Origin: Streptomyces oryzae
GTDB lineage: Bacteria; Actinomycetota; Actinomycetes; Streptomycetales; Streptomycetaceae
Assembly (NCBI RefSeq): GCF_017676365.1
Contig: NZ_JADKMA010000032.1
Coordinates: 1 to 47,399, forward strand
Length of the DNA: 47,399 nt
Direction of reading: 5' to 3'
Shown: piece after piece, positions 9,810-17,373 of the stretch
Position numbering within the stretch: position 1 is the stretch's first letter
Layout of the letters: the number at the start of each line of letters is the position of its first letter
The notes under the pieces: generated by a model
Database searches by the model: none
The model's input: only the letters and a program-made list of their open reading frames with translations
Told to the model about the DNA's origin: nothing
Position numbers and translations under genes: made by a program

Positions 9810-9861
9810 AGCCAGAGAAAGCTGAGCTGGAAGCCAGAGAGCTGGACAACTGGAGAGCTGG
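9810..9861 (+). repeat. Purine-rich short direct repeats in a 5' leader
   Basis: GAGCTGG occurs at 9824, 9839 and 9855, that is at 15- and 16-base spacing. AGCCAGAGA occurs at 9810 and 9832. The array ends about 18 bases before the ATG of the next gene and is full of GAGAG and GGAGAG strings that could pair with 16S rRNA. Confidence 0.6.
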
Positions 9862-9879
9862 AGAGGTGCGGGAGACCTG

Positions 9880-11289
9880 ATGAGTGACGAGCAAGGATTC
9901 AGTCGCCGTTCCGTCCTGCGGACCGCCGGTGTCGCGGGCGCCGGGCTGGGCATCGGCGCGCTGGGCACCCCGGCACAAGCGGCACCGGCAGGAGCCGCTT
10001 CGGCGGCCCGGGAGAGCGCAAGCGCCGCCGCGCCGCCCCGTCGGGGAGAGACGATGATCGGCGTACCGTTCGAGGAACGCGGCACCGTCCGGGTCGGCCT
10101 GATCGGCCTGGGCCAGCGCGGCGGCAGCATGATCGACCTGTTTCTGGCGCTGGAGGGCGTACGGGTGGTCGCGCTGTGCGACCCCGTACGGGAGAAGACG
10201 GAGCGCGCGGCGAAGAAGGTCACCGACGCCGGACAGCCCGCACCCGCCCTCTACACCAAAGGGGACCACGACTTCGAGAAGCTGTGCAGCCGCGGCGACC
10301 TCGACTTCGTCTACGTCGCCACCCCGTGGGACTGGCACTTCGAGATGGCCAAGGCCGCGCTGCAGGGCGGCAAACACGTCGGCGTGGAGTGCCCCATCGC
10401 CCTGGAACTGGGCCAGTTGTGGGAGCTGGTCGACCTCTCCGAGCAGACCCGCAAACACTGCATGCAGCTGGAGAACTGTGTGTACGGGCAGAACGAGATG
10501 CGTGTGCTGCGGATGGCCCACGAGGGCCTTTTCGGGGACCTGTTGCACAGCGCGGGCGCCTATCTCCACGATCTGCGCGGACTGATGTTCGACCCCGACT
10601 ACTACGAGGGGCCCTGGCGCCGCAAATGGCATACGCGGCTGAAAGGCGACCTGTATCCGAACCACGGGTTCGGCCCCGCCGCCAACTACATGGACGTCAA
10701 CCGCGGCGACCGCGCGGTCCGCATCGCCACCTTCGGCTCCCCCTCGCTCGGTCTGGCCGCCTACCGCGAGGAGCACATGCCGCCCGGCCACGAGAGCTGG
10801 AAGGAGACCTACATCGAGAGCGATATGTCGATCAGCCTCGTCCAGACGGCAAAGGGCCGGGTCATCCGACTGGAGCACGACGTCTCCAACCCGCACCCCT
10901 ACTCCCGTATCAACATCCTCGGCGGCACCAAGGGCGTCTTCGAGGACTACCCGCCCCGCATCTATCTGGAGCCGGACATGTCCGGTGACCAATGGGGCGA
11001 CTTCGGCAAGTACAAGGACCACGACCACTGGCTCTGGAAAGAACACGCCAATCCGCCAGGCGGACACGGCGGCATGGACTACATCATGCTCTTCCGCCTG
11101 ATCCAGTGCATGCGCCTGGGCCTGGTGCCCGACTTCGACGTCTACGACGCCGCGACCTGGACCTCCCCCGTACCGCTCAGCCATACGTCGATCAAAGCCA
11201 AGGGCACACCGCAGGAGATCCCGGACTTCACCCGCGGACTGTGGCGGAAGAAGCGGCCAGGTGTCGACTCGGAGAAGCCCAAGGCGTGA
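9880..11289 (+). CDS. Exported Gfo/Idh/MocA-fold enzyme, GH109-like
   Basis: A 469-residue protein with a Tat signal ([10 protein letters not shown], core to about residue 38). The Rossmann motif [15 protein letters not shown] follows near residue 67, so NAD(H) is the expected tightly bound cofactor. The later blocks [70 protein letters not shown] and PDFTRGLW match the GH109 glycosidases, which use an NAD-dependent oxidation-elimination mechanism (alpha-N-acetylgalactosaminidase is the known activity). The substrate could differ here. The Tat route fits a protein folded around its cofactor before export. The ATG is preceded by GGGAGA. It diverges from the amylase gene and converges on the L,D-transpeptidase gene. 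Confidence 0.85.
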   Translation: MSDEQGFSRRSVLRTAGVAGAGLGIGALGTPAQAAPAGAASAARESASAAAPPRRGETMIGVPFEERGTVRVGLIGLGQRGGSMIDLFLALEGVRVVALCDPVREKTERAAKKVTDAGQPAPALYTKGDHDFEKLCSRGDLDFVYVATPWDWHFEMAKAALQGGKHVGVECPIALELGQLWELVDLSEQTRKHCMQLENCVYGQNEMRVLRMAHEGLFGDLLHSAGAYLHDLRGLMFDPDYYEGPWRRKWHTRLKGDLYPNHGFGPAANYMDVNRGDRAVRIATFGSPSLGLAAYREEHMPPGHESWKETYIESDMSISLVQTAKGRVIRLEHDVSNPHPYSRINILGGTKGVFEDYPPRIYLEPDMSGDQWGDFGKYKDHDHWLWKEHANPPGGHGGMDYIMLFRLIQCMRLGLVPDFDVYDAATWTSPVPLSHTSIKAKGTPQEIPDFTRGLWRKKRPGVDSEKPKA

Positions 11290-11370
11290 CTCCCGGGGGC
11301 GCCGGACTGGGACGGCAAGCCTCGACGCAGGTCAGTGGGTTCGATGCAGACCCCGACGCCGACCCCGGAC

Positions 11371-12207
11371 TCAGCGCTTGAGCGATGCCTTGTCCCCCAT
11401 CACCACTACGGGGTGCTTGTCCGGGTCCAGCGTGCGCAACAGGGTCTGCATACCGGACTTGGACAGGCTCACGCACCCCGACGTGCCGCTCCCATGATCC
11501 ATGTGCAGCCAGATACTGCCCCCCTTGGCCTGGCCCTGCGGCCGGGCCGGGTCGAGGGGGGAGGTGCCCTTGACGCGGTTGTAGTCGATGGCGATGACGT
11601 GGTCGAAGTCGTGCCGGGTCTTCTTCGGCCAGTAGGAGGGCGGGGTGAAAGCCGAGGTCTGCGTGTACGGCAGCTTGGCGTCCCGCTCCGGCAGCACGCC
11701 GCCCGCGTCGGAGAGGGTGAAGACGCCGACCGGGCTGCGCTTGTCGCCCTGGTGGTGGCTGGGCGTCCAGCCCTTCTTGCCGTTGTGCGCGGCCCAGCTG
11801 CGCTCCTCGCGCCACTTCTTGCCGTGCCTGCTGTAGAGCCGCACGGTCGCGTCGGCCGAGTCCTTGTCCTTGCCTTCGACCGCCACGACCTGGGTGGCGT
11901 TGCCGGGGATCTTCGCCTGAAGGCGGTCACCCACGCGGGGGATGCGGGTGGGGTCCTTGGCCAGTTCGGCCTGCGGGGAGGGCGCGGACCGCTTCTCCTT
12001 CTTCGCGCTCCCGGTGCCCTGGTCTCCCCCGCTGCCCCCGCCACAGCCGGACAGCAGCAGCGCGAGCGCCGTTCCGCCCGCTGCCGCCACCAGTGCCGCC
12101 TTGCCTCTTGGCCGCCCCCCGGCCCTTGGCGCCGATACGCGACGGGAACCGTCTGCGGCAGCCCTCTGCCAGCTGGTCCCGGTACTTGTACGTCCTGCCC
12201 CACGCAT
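11371..12207 (-). CDS. L,D-transpeptidase (YkuD) lipoprotein
   Basis: A 278-residue envelope enzyme forming 3-3 crosslinks in peptidoglycan or related L,D-bonds. A signal peptide ends in the lipobox LLLSGC with C55, so it is predicted to be a lipoprotein. A Gly/Ser/Lys linker follows. The YkuD domain spans about 135-278 and has the catalytic block HMDHGSGTSGCVSLS with nucleophile C245. I chose the ATG at 12207 because GGAGG lies eight bases upstream. ATGs at 12213 and 12222, and a much longer frame, are possible alternatives. The gene diverges from the exporter pair. Confidence 0.88.
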   Translation of the reverse strand: MRGAGRTSTGTSWQRAAADGSRRVSAPRAGGRPRGKAALVAAAGGTALALLLSGCGGGSGGDQGTGSAKKEKRSAPSPQAELAKDPTRIPRVGDRLQAKIPGNATQVVAVEGKDKDSADATVRLYSRHGKKWREERSWAAHNGKKGWTPSHHQGDKRSPVGVFTLSDAGGVLPERDAKLPYTQTSAFTPPSYWPKKTRHDFDHVIAIDYNRVKGTSPLDPARPQGQAKGGSIWLHMDHGSGTSGCVSLSKSGMQTLLRTLDPDKHPVVVMGDKASLKR

Positions 12208-12406
12208 GCCCATGCCCTCCATCCTCGCATTGGCCGGAAGTGTGCTGACGGCCCGGAAAACCCGTTGCCCTCCGACAGGTGACCAGGTGGGATCGGCGCA
12301 CACCCGCAGGACCACTGCTGCCTGCCCGCCTCCCGTAGCCCGGCCCCTGTTCCTGTGCCCCCTGCCCGCGCCATCTCCGTGCGCTTTCGAGACCTTCTGG
12401 AACGTC

Positions 12407-14479
12407 ATGCAAATACGCGACCTCCCCTACAGCGACCCCGGCGAACCCGACGTGCGGTCGGGCTTCCGGCTGCTCTTATGGCTGGGCCGTATGCAGCTGG
12501 GCGGTCAGCTCAAGGCACTGGGCTGGGGCGTACTGCAACTGGCCTCCTTCGCCTCGTTCCCCGTCGTCGCCGGGCTGGCTGTCAGCGCCGTGGTGCGCCG
12601 TTCGGGCAACGATCTGGCGTTGGCCGGGGTGGCGATGGCAATCGTCACGCTCTCCGTCACGGTCGGCGACACGATGCTGCACAGGGTTGCCGTCAGCAAC
12701 TGGATCACAGCAGCCGCACGCGTCCAACAGCTCCTGGCCCGCCGCACGGCAGCTCTGGGAGCCACCCTCACCCGCCGGGTTGCGGCAGGAGAGGTCGTCG
12801 CTGTTTCCACAGGAGACATCGAGCGCATCGGGTGGTGCGTCGAGGCGGTGTCCCGCTTCAGTGCTGCTCTCCTGACCACCCTGGGCGTCTGCGTGGCATT
12901 GGTGGTCTACCAGCCGCAGCTGGGGCTGCTGGCCTGCGCCGGCATGCTCGCTCTCGCGCTGACCGTGCTGCCCCTGTTGCCGAGAGCGACCCGGCGCGCC
13001 GACGCACAGCGCGATCGGGCGGGGCGGGCAACGGAGCTGGCCGCCGACACCGTCGCCGGCCTTCGGGTGCTGCGCGGCATCGGCGGGGAGGACCTCTTTC
13101 TCACCCGCTATCGGCGCGCGTCGCAGCAGGTGCGGCACGCCGCCGTACGCACGGCCCGCATGTGGTCGTTCATCGAGGCCCTTCAGGTTGCGCTGCCGGG
13201 GCTGCTGCTGGTCGCCGTCGTCTGGTACGGCGCCCGGCTGGCGCTGGACGGGCGCATCGCGGTCGGCGAACTGGTGATGGTCTACGGCGCGGTCAGCTTT
13301 CTGCTCCTTCCGCTTCAGCTCTTCGGCGAGTTCGCCATGTCGTACTCCTTCTCCCGGCCCTCCGCCGCCCGCGCGGCGCGGGTGCTGGGTCTTCGGCGGC
13401 CCGGCGAGGATTCGGGCAGCGCGGTGCCCGAGGAACCGGATATGCGGGGTCCCTCCCAGCGCTGGGAGCCTCGCGAGGTTTTGTTCCTCAGCGCCGGGCT
13501 GCCCGCCGGGCTGTACGACCCTGTTACCGGGCTCCATGCCCCAGCCGGGTCGCTGACCGCCGTGGTCTGTGGCGACCCGGACGAGGCAGGCCGACTCGCC
13601 GAACGGCTGGGCGGCCACCCCACTTCAGCGGCGGCCGAGACCGGGGGCAGGAGCACGAACGGCCCAGGCGGTAGGGAGAAAGTCCCCGGCACGAGCGCGG
13701 ACGGCACGGGCCGGCTAAACGGCCATCCCGGCAGAAGCTCCGGCAAGAACAACGACGAGCGGGCTGACGAGAACCAGCGGGCTGAGCAGAAGCAGGGCTC
13801 TGAACGGAAGCAGCTGACTGAGGAGGGGACGCAACAGCCTTCCGCATCCGTGCTGCTGAACGGGGTGCCACTCGACAGTATGCCGCTGGAGGTGGCTCGT
13901 GCCGCCGTCCTGGTACAGGACAAGGATCCGGTGCTGCTGTCCGGCACTCTCGCCGAACTGCTGGACGTCCCCTCCTCCGGCAAGGTGGCTGCCGACCAAG
14001 CGTTGGAGGCAGCCCAGTGCGGCGATGTCCTCGGGGCGCTGGTGCAGAGCAGCCCGGATGCGGAGGGAGATCCGATGCGGGCCCGGATCACCGAGCGAGG
14101 GCGGTCGCTCTCCGGCGGACAGCGGCAGCGGCTCGCGCTGGCCCGGTCACTGATCACCGATCCCGGGGTGCTTGTCCTTGACGAGCCCACCTCGGCCGTC
14201 GACTCGCACACCGAGGCCCGTATCGCCCGCGAGCTGGCCAAGCTCCGGGCCGGCCGGACGACGGTGATCTTCTCCTCCAGCCCGCTGCTGCTCGACCGCG
14301 CCGACCGGGTCGTCTTCGTCCATGAAGCGAAGGCCGCAGCCTCAGGAACGCACCGGGAGCTTCTGCACTCCGATGCGACATACCGCGCTGTCGTCACCCG
14401 CGATCCGCAGAGCACGACTCCGGAGCCGGCGGACCCGCGAGACCAGAGCGCACAGACCGAGGGAGTCGAGTCCGCGTGA
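12407..14479 (+). CDS. ABC exporter subunit with degenerate ATP site and a TTA codon
   Basis: A 690-residue half-exporter, membrane domain (about 20-320) then ATPase domain. The ATPase part is unusual. The Walker A position reads GDPDEAGRL from G389 and has no Lys. About 75 hydrophilic low-complexity residues (Asn, Glu, Lys, Gln, Arg) follow it. The signature LSGGQRQRLALAR (568-580) and Walker B VLVLDEPTS (D592, E593) are intact, but the H-loop His is replaced by Ser (S624). It overlaps the next exporter gene by 4 bases (GTGA), so the two are translationally coupled and probably form a heterodimer. Codon 24 is TTA (12476-12478), the rare leucine codon read by the bldA tRNA. The transported substrate is unknown. 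Confidence 0.88.
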   Translation: MQIRDLPYSDPGEPDVRSGFRLLLWLGRMQLGGQLKALGWGVLQLASFASFPVVAGLAVSAVVRRSGNDLALAGVAMAIVTLSVTVGDTMLHRVAVSNWITAAARVQQLLARRTAALGATLTRRVAAGEVVAVSTGDIERIGWCVEAVSRFSAALLTTLGVCVALVVYQPQLGLLACAGMLALALTVLPLLPRATRRADAQRDRAGRATELAADTVAGLRVLRGIGGEDLFLTRYRRASQQVRHAAVRTARMWSFIEALQVALPGLLLVAVVWYGARLALDGRIAVGELVMVYGAVSFLLLPLQLFGEFAMSYSFSRPSAARAARVLGLRRPGEDSGSAVPEEPDMRGPSQRWEPREVLFLSAGLPAGLYDPVTGLHAPAGSLTAVVCGDPDEAGRLAERLGGHPTSAAAETGGRSTNGPGGREKVPGTSADGTGRLNGHPGRSSGKNNDERADENQRAEQKQGSERKQLTEEGTQQPSASVLLNGVPLDSMPLEVARAAVLVQDKDPVLLSGTLAELLDVPSSGKVAADQALEAAQCGDVLGALVQSSPDAEGDPMRARITERGRSLSGGQRQRLALARSLITDPGVLVLDEPTSAVDSHTEARIARELAKLRAGRTTVIFSSSPLLLDRADRVVFVHEAKAAASGTHRELLHSDATYRAVVTRDPQSTTPEPADPRDQSAQTEGVESA

Positions 14480-16323
14480 GCCACAAGGACATCCCGGCGG
14501 CGGGCGAAGGCCGCCGCAGCACTCTCCGGGCGCGGCGTGCCGAGCGTTTCGGCGTACCCGAACCCGACCACGACCCGTCGGCGCCCGAGGACGTGACAAT
14601 CCTCCCGGTCGGCTCCCCCGCGACCGTCCGGTCCTACGTACGCGAACTGTTGCGACGTCACAGGCGTACGTTCGCGCTGCTCGTGGTCGTGAACAGCGTC
14701 GCGGTCATCGCCTCGATGGTGGGGCCGCGACTGCTTGGCGGGCTCGTCGACGATCTGGCGGCCGGGGAACGCGACCTCCAACTCGCCCGCATCACCGTGC
14801 TCTTCGCGCTCGCGCTGCTGGTGCAGACGGTCTTCACCCAGCAGGTGAGGCTTCGTGGCGCGGTGCTGGGCGAGGAGATGCTGGCCGATCTGCGCGAGGA
14901 CTTCCTCGTCCGCTCCGTAGGGCTGCCGCCCGGGGTGCTGGAACGAGCCGGGACGGGTGACCTGCTCTCCCGGATCACCACCGACATCGACCGGCTGGCC
15001 GACGCCATGCGGAAGGCGGTCCCCCAGTTGGCGATCGGCCTGGTGTGGGCTGCGCTGCTGGTGGCAGCCCTGTGCGTCACGGCACCGCCACTGGCACTGG
15101 CCGTGGTGATCGCGCTGCCTGTGCTGGTGACCGGCTGCCGGTGGTACTTCCGCCGGGCGCCGCATGCCTACCGTGCGGAGGCCGCGGGCTACGCCGCAGT
15201 GGCCGCGGCACTCGCCGAGACGGTGGACGCCGGGCGGACCGTCGAAGCGCACCGTCTGGGCGCTCGCCGTGTGGCGCTGTCCGAACGCCGCGTCGCCGAA
15301 TGGACGGCCTGGGAGCGCCGGACGCTCTGGCTGCGCACCGTGCTCTTCCCCACCGTGAACCTCAGCAACATGCTGATCATGGGCGGCGTACTGCTGCTGG
15401 GCGGCGTTTTCGTCCTCGAAGGGTGGATAGGGGTCGGTCAGCTGACGACCGGCGCGCTGCTCGCCCAGATGCTCGTCGAGCCGGTGAACCTGATCCTGCG
15501 CTGGTACGACGAGCTCCAGATCGCCCACGTCTCGCTCGCGCGGCTGGTCGGGGTGCGGGAGATCGAACCGGAAGCCGGCACTGGCACCGCGCCCGGGGGC
15601 AAGGACGTGCGCGCGAACGAGGTGCGCTTCGGCTACCACGCCGATGTCGACGTATTGCACGGAGTCACTCTGGACGTCGCTCCCGGCAGCCGGGTGGCGC
15701 TGGTCGGACCTTCGGGAGCGGGGAAGTCGACGCTGGGCCGGCTCCTGGCCGGGATCTACGGACCACGGCGGGGCGAGGTCACCCTGGGCGGGGCCGAGTT
15801 GAGCCGACTGCCGGCCGAGGAGGTGCGCCGCCATGTGGCGCTGGTCAACCAGGAGCATCACGTCTTCGTCGGTACCTTGCGCGACAACCTGCTGCTGGCC
15901 CGGCAGGATGCCGACGACGCCGAACTGTGGGCCGCGCTGGGCGCGGTGGGCGCCGACGGCTGGGCGAAGGCGCTGGCGGAGGGGCTGGACAGCGAGATCG
16001 GCTCCGGCGGGCTGACCGTCACCCCGGCGCAGGCCCAGCAGATCGCGCTGGCCCGGCTGGTACTGGCCGACCCGCACACCCTCGTCCTCGATGAGGCGAC
16101 CTCCCTGCTCGACCCCCGGGCAGCCCGCGACCTCGAACGCTCCCTCGGACAGGTCCTGGAAGGACGCACGGTGGTCGCGATCGCGCACCGCCTGCACACC
16201 GCGCACGACGCGGACGTCATCGCAGTGGTGGAGGACGGCCGTATAACCGAACTGGGCAGCCATGAAGCGCTGGTGACGGCCAACGGTCCGTACGCGGCGC
16301 TGTGGCGTTCCTGGCACGGCTGA
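14476..16323 (+). CDS. ABC exporter subunit with intact Walker motifs and degenerate signature
   Basis: A 615-residue half-exporter, partner of the preceding gene, starting at a GTG that overlaps its stop. The membrane domain covers about 55-345. In the ATPase part Walker A GPSGAGKST (K417), Walker B LVLDEATS (D539, E540) and H-loop AIAHRLH (H571) are intact. The signature that should be LSGGQ is VTPAQ (515-519). Joined with its partner, one composite ATP site has all canonical parts (Walker A/B and His from here, LSGGQ from the partner), while the opposite site lacks both the Lys and LSGGQ. This asymmetry resembles known heterodimeric exporters such as TmrAB. Confidence 0.9.
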   Translation: MSHKDIPAAGEGRRSTLRARRAERFGVPEPDHDPSAPEDVTILPVGSPATVRSYVRELLRRHRRTFALLVVVNSVAVIASMVGPRLLGGLVDDLAAGERDLQLARITVLFALALLVQTVFTQQVRLRGAVLGEEMLADLREDFLVRSVGLPPGVLERAGTGDLLSRITTDIDRLADAMRKAVPQLAIGLVWAALLVAALCVTAPPLALAVVIALPVLVTGCRWYFRRAPHAYRAEAAGYAAVAAALAETVDAGRTVEAHRLGARRVALSERRVAEWTAWERRTLWLRTVLFPTVNLSNMLIMGGVLLLGGVFVLEGWIGVGQLTTGALLAQMLVEPVNLILRWYDELQIAHVSLARLVGVREIEPEAGTGTAPGGKDVRANEVRFGYHADVDVLHGVTLDVAPGSRVALVGPSGAGKSTLGRLLAGIYGPRRGEVTLGGAELSRLPAEEVRRHVALVNQEHHVFVGTLRDNLLLARQDADDAELWAALGAVGADGWAKALAEGLDSEIGSGGLTVTPAQAQQIALARLVLADPHTLVLDEATSLLDPRAARDLERSLGQVLEGRTVVAIAHRLHTAHDADVIAVVEDGRITELGSHEALVTANGPYAALWRSWHG

Positions 16324-16400
16324 GCCGAGCAAAGCCGGTATGGCCGGGGCGGGAAGCCGGGCCGAGCACCGGGTGGTCGCTTGCAGGAGAGCCGTGGGTG

Positions 16401-17198
16401 TCAGCTGCCCACGAACCCGAGGGCGACCAGGCTGCCGGCCCCGCCCAGGACCATGAACGCAGGCATCAGTATGGCGTTCTCGACCCAGGCGCCGGCGCGG
16501 AAGCGCATGAAGCGGGGGGTACCCAGCGGATACCACCGCTTGCCCGCTATCGGGATCGGCCACAGGATCGGGCAGCCGGAGATGGTCAGGGCGTCGCCGA
16601 TGTTGTGCACCATCGCGCCCAGCACGATCGGCAGCCCCATCCAGAGGTACTCCTGGCCGTCCCCGGTGAACAGCCAGTCGGCACCGTTGCCCGGCTCCTC
16701 CAGCACTCCGGCCAGGATCCAGGCGCAGGCGGCTCCCAGCAGCCACACCAGCACGTCGCTGGAGACCCGGGCCATCCGCCACAGCAGGCCCTCCACGGCC
16801 AGCACCACGTGGATGAAGAGGATGACCAGCACGGCCCAGCGGCCCCAGATGGCGGCGGCTGCGGAGAAGCCCGCGCCTATGAACAGCGCCCAGGGCCAGG
16901 TGTGGGTGAGCGTACGGTGCCCTCCGGAGCGACGCCGCTCCCCGCGCGATCGGGTGCCGTTGTAGACAACGGTGGACAGCTTGTCGACCACTCCGCACAG
17001 AGCGTGGGAGAGGGGACCGAAGGCCCGGGAGATGGTGGCCGACTTCTGGTCGAGATCCGGCGCCAGTGCAGCCCCGGCACACAGCAGCGCGCCGACGACC
17101 ACCACCGGCCAGGGCATCGGATGGTCCAGCAGAGCCGCTGCGGCTCCCACGCCGAGCCAGGCAGCAGCCCCCGACAGCGAGTGCGCCGGTCCCATCAT
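16401..17198 (-). CDS. DUF457 (YdjM-like) membrane-bound putative metal-dependent hydrolase
   Basis: A 265-residue integral membrane protein with several hydrophobic segments. Conserved polar sites lie at the membrane edges: GPAHSLSGAA near the N-terminus, ALAPDLDQKSATIS near residue 40-50, GGHRTLTHTWPWA near 90, and MVHNIGDALTISGCPILWP near 190. These His/Asp motifs define the DUF457 family, which is described as metal-dependent hydrolases though no substrate is established. I chose MMGPAHS at 17198 because that is where the family begins. An ATG at 17231 adding 11 residues (MSETKD) is possible. It diverges from the DUF3516 helicase gene. Confidence 0.85.
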   Translation of the reverse strand: MMGPAHSLSGAAAWLGVGAAAALLDHPMPWPVVVVGALLCAGAALAPDLDQKSATISRAFGPLSHALCGVVDKLSTVVYNGTRSRGERRRSGGHRTLTHTWPWALFIGAGFSAAAAIWGRWAVLVILFIHVVLAVEGLLWRMARVSSDVLVWLLGAACAWILAGVLEEPGNGADWLFTGDGQEYLWMGLPIVLGAMVHNIGDALTISGCPILWPIPIAGKRWYPLGTPRFMRFRAGAWVENAILMPAFMVLGGAGSLVALGFVGS

Positions 17199-17373
17199 GG
17201 TTATCCCCGCCCTGTCCTTCGTCTCGCTCATCTCGCGGCCCCGCCGCCGGGCCCGCGCCCCGCGCCCCCGCACTATCCCCGTCCGGGTCTGACGCCCGTT
17301 CGGCGACACAGCGTAGCGCCCGGTGATCAACGGGAGGCCACCGGTTCCGTGATCGGCCGGGGCAGCAGGCAGT

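Larger units (their letters stand above)
9507..9879. other. 373-base divergent spacer between amylase and GH109-type genes
   Basis: No convincing gene. It holds the amylase ribosome site (plus-strand CTCCTT at 9514-9519), the MalR-like dyad at 9685-9703 and a purine-rich repeated leader (9810-9861) in front of the GH109-type gene. A short open frame through 9698-9880 reads into the repeat and has low-complexity residues; I do not call it a gene. Confidence 0.6.

Noticed and set aside
9698..9880. 60-codon frame in the amylase-GH109 spacer
   Set aside because: Its second half is just the translated purine-rich repeat and its start lies in the operator region; no ribosome site.
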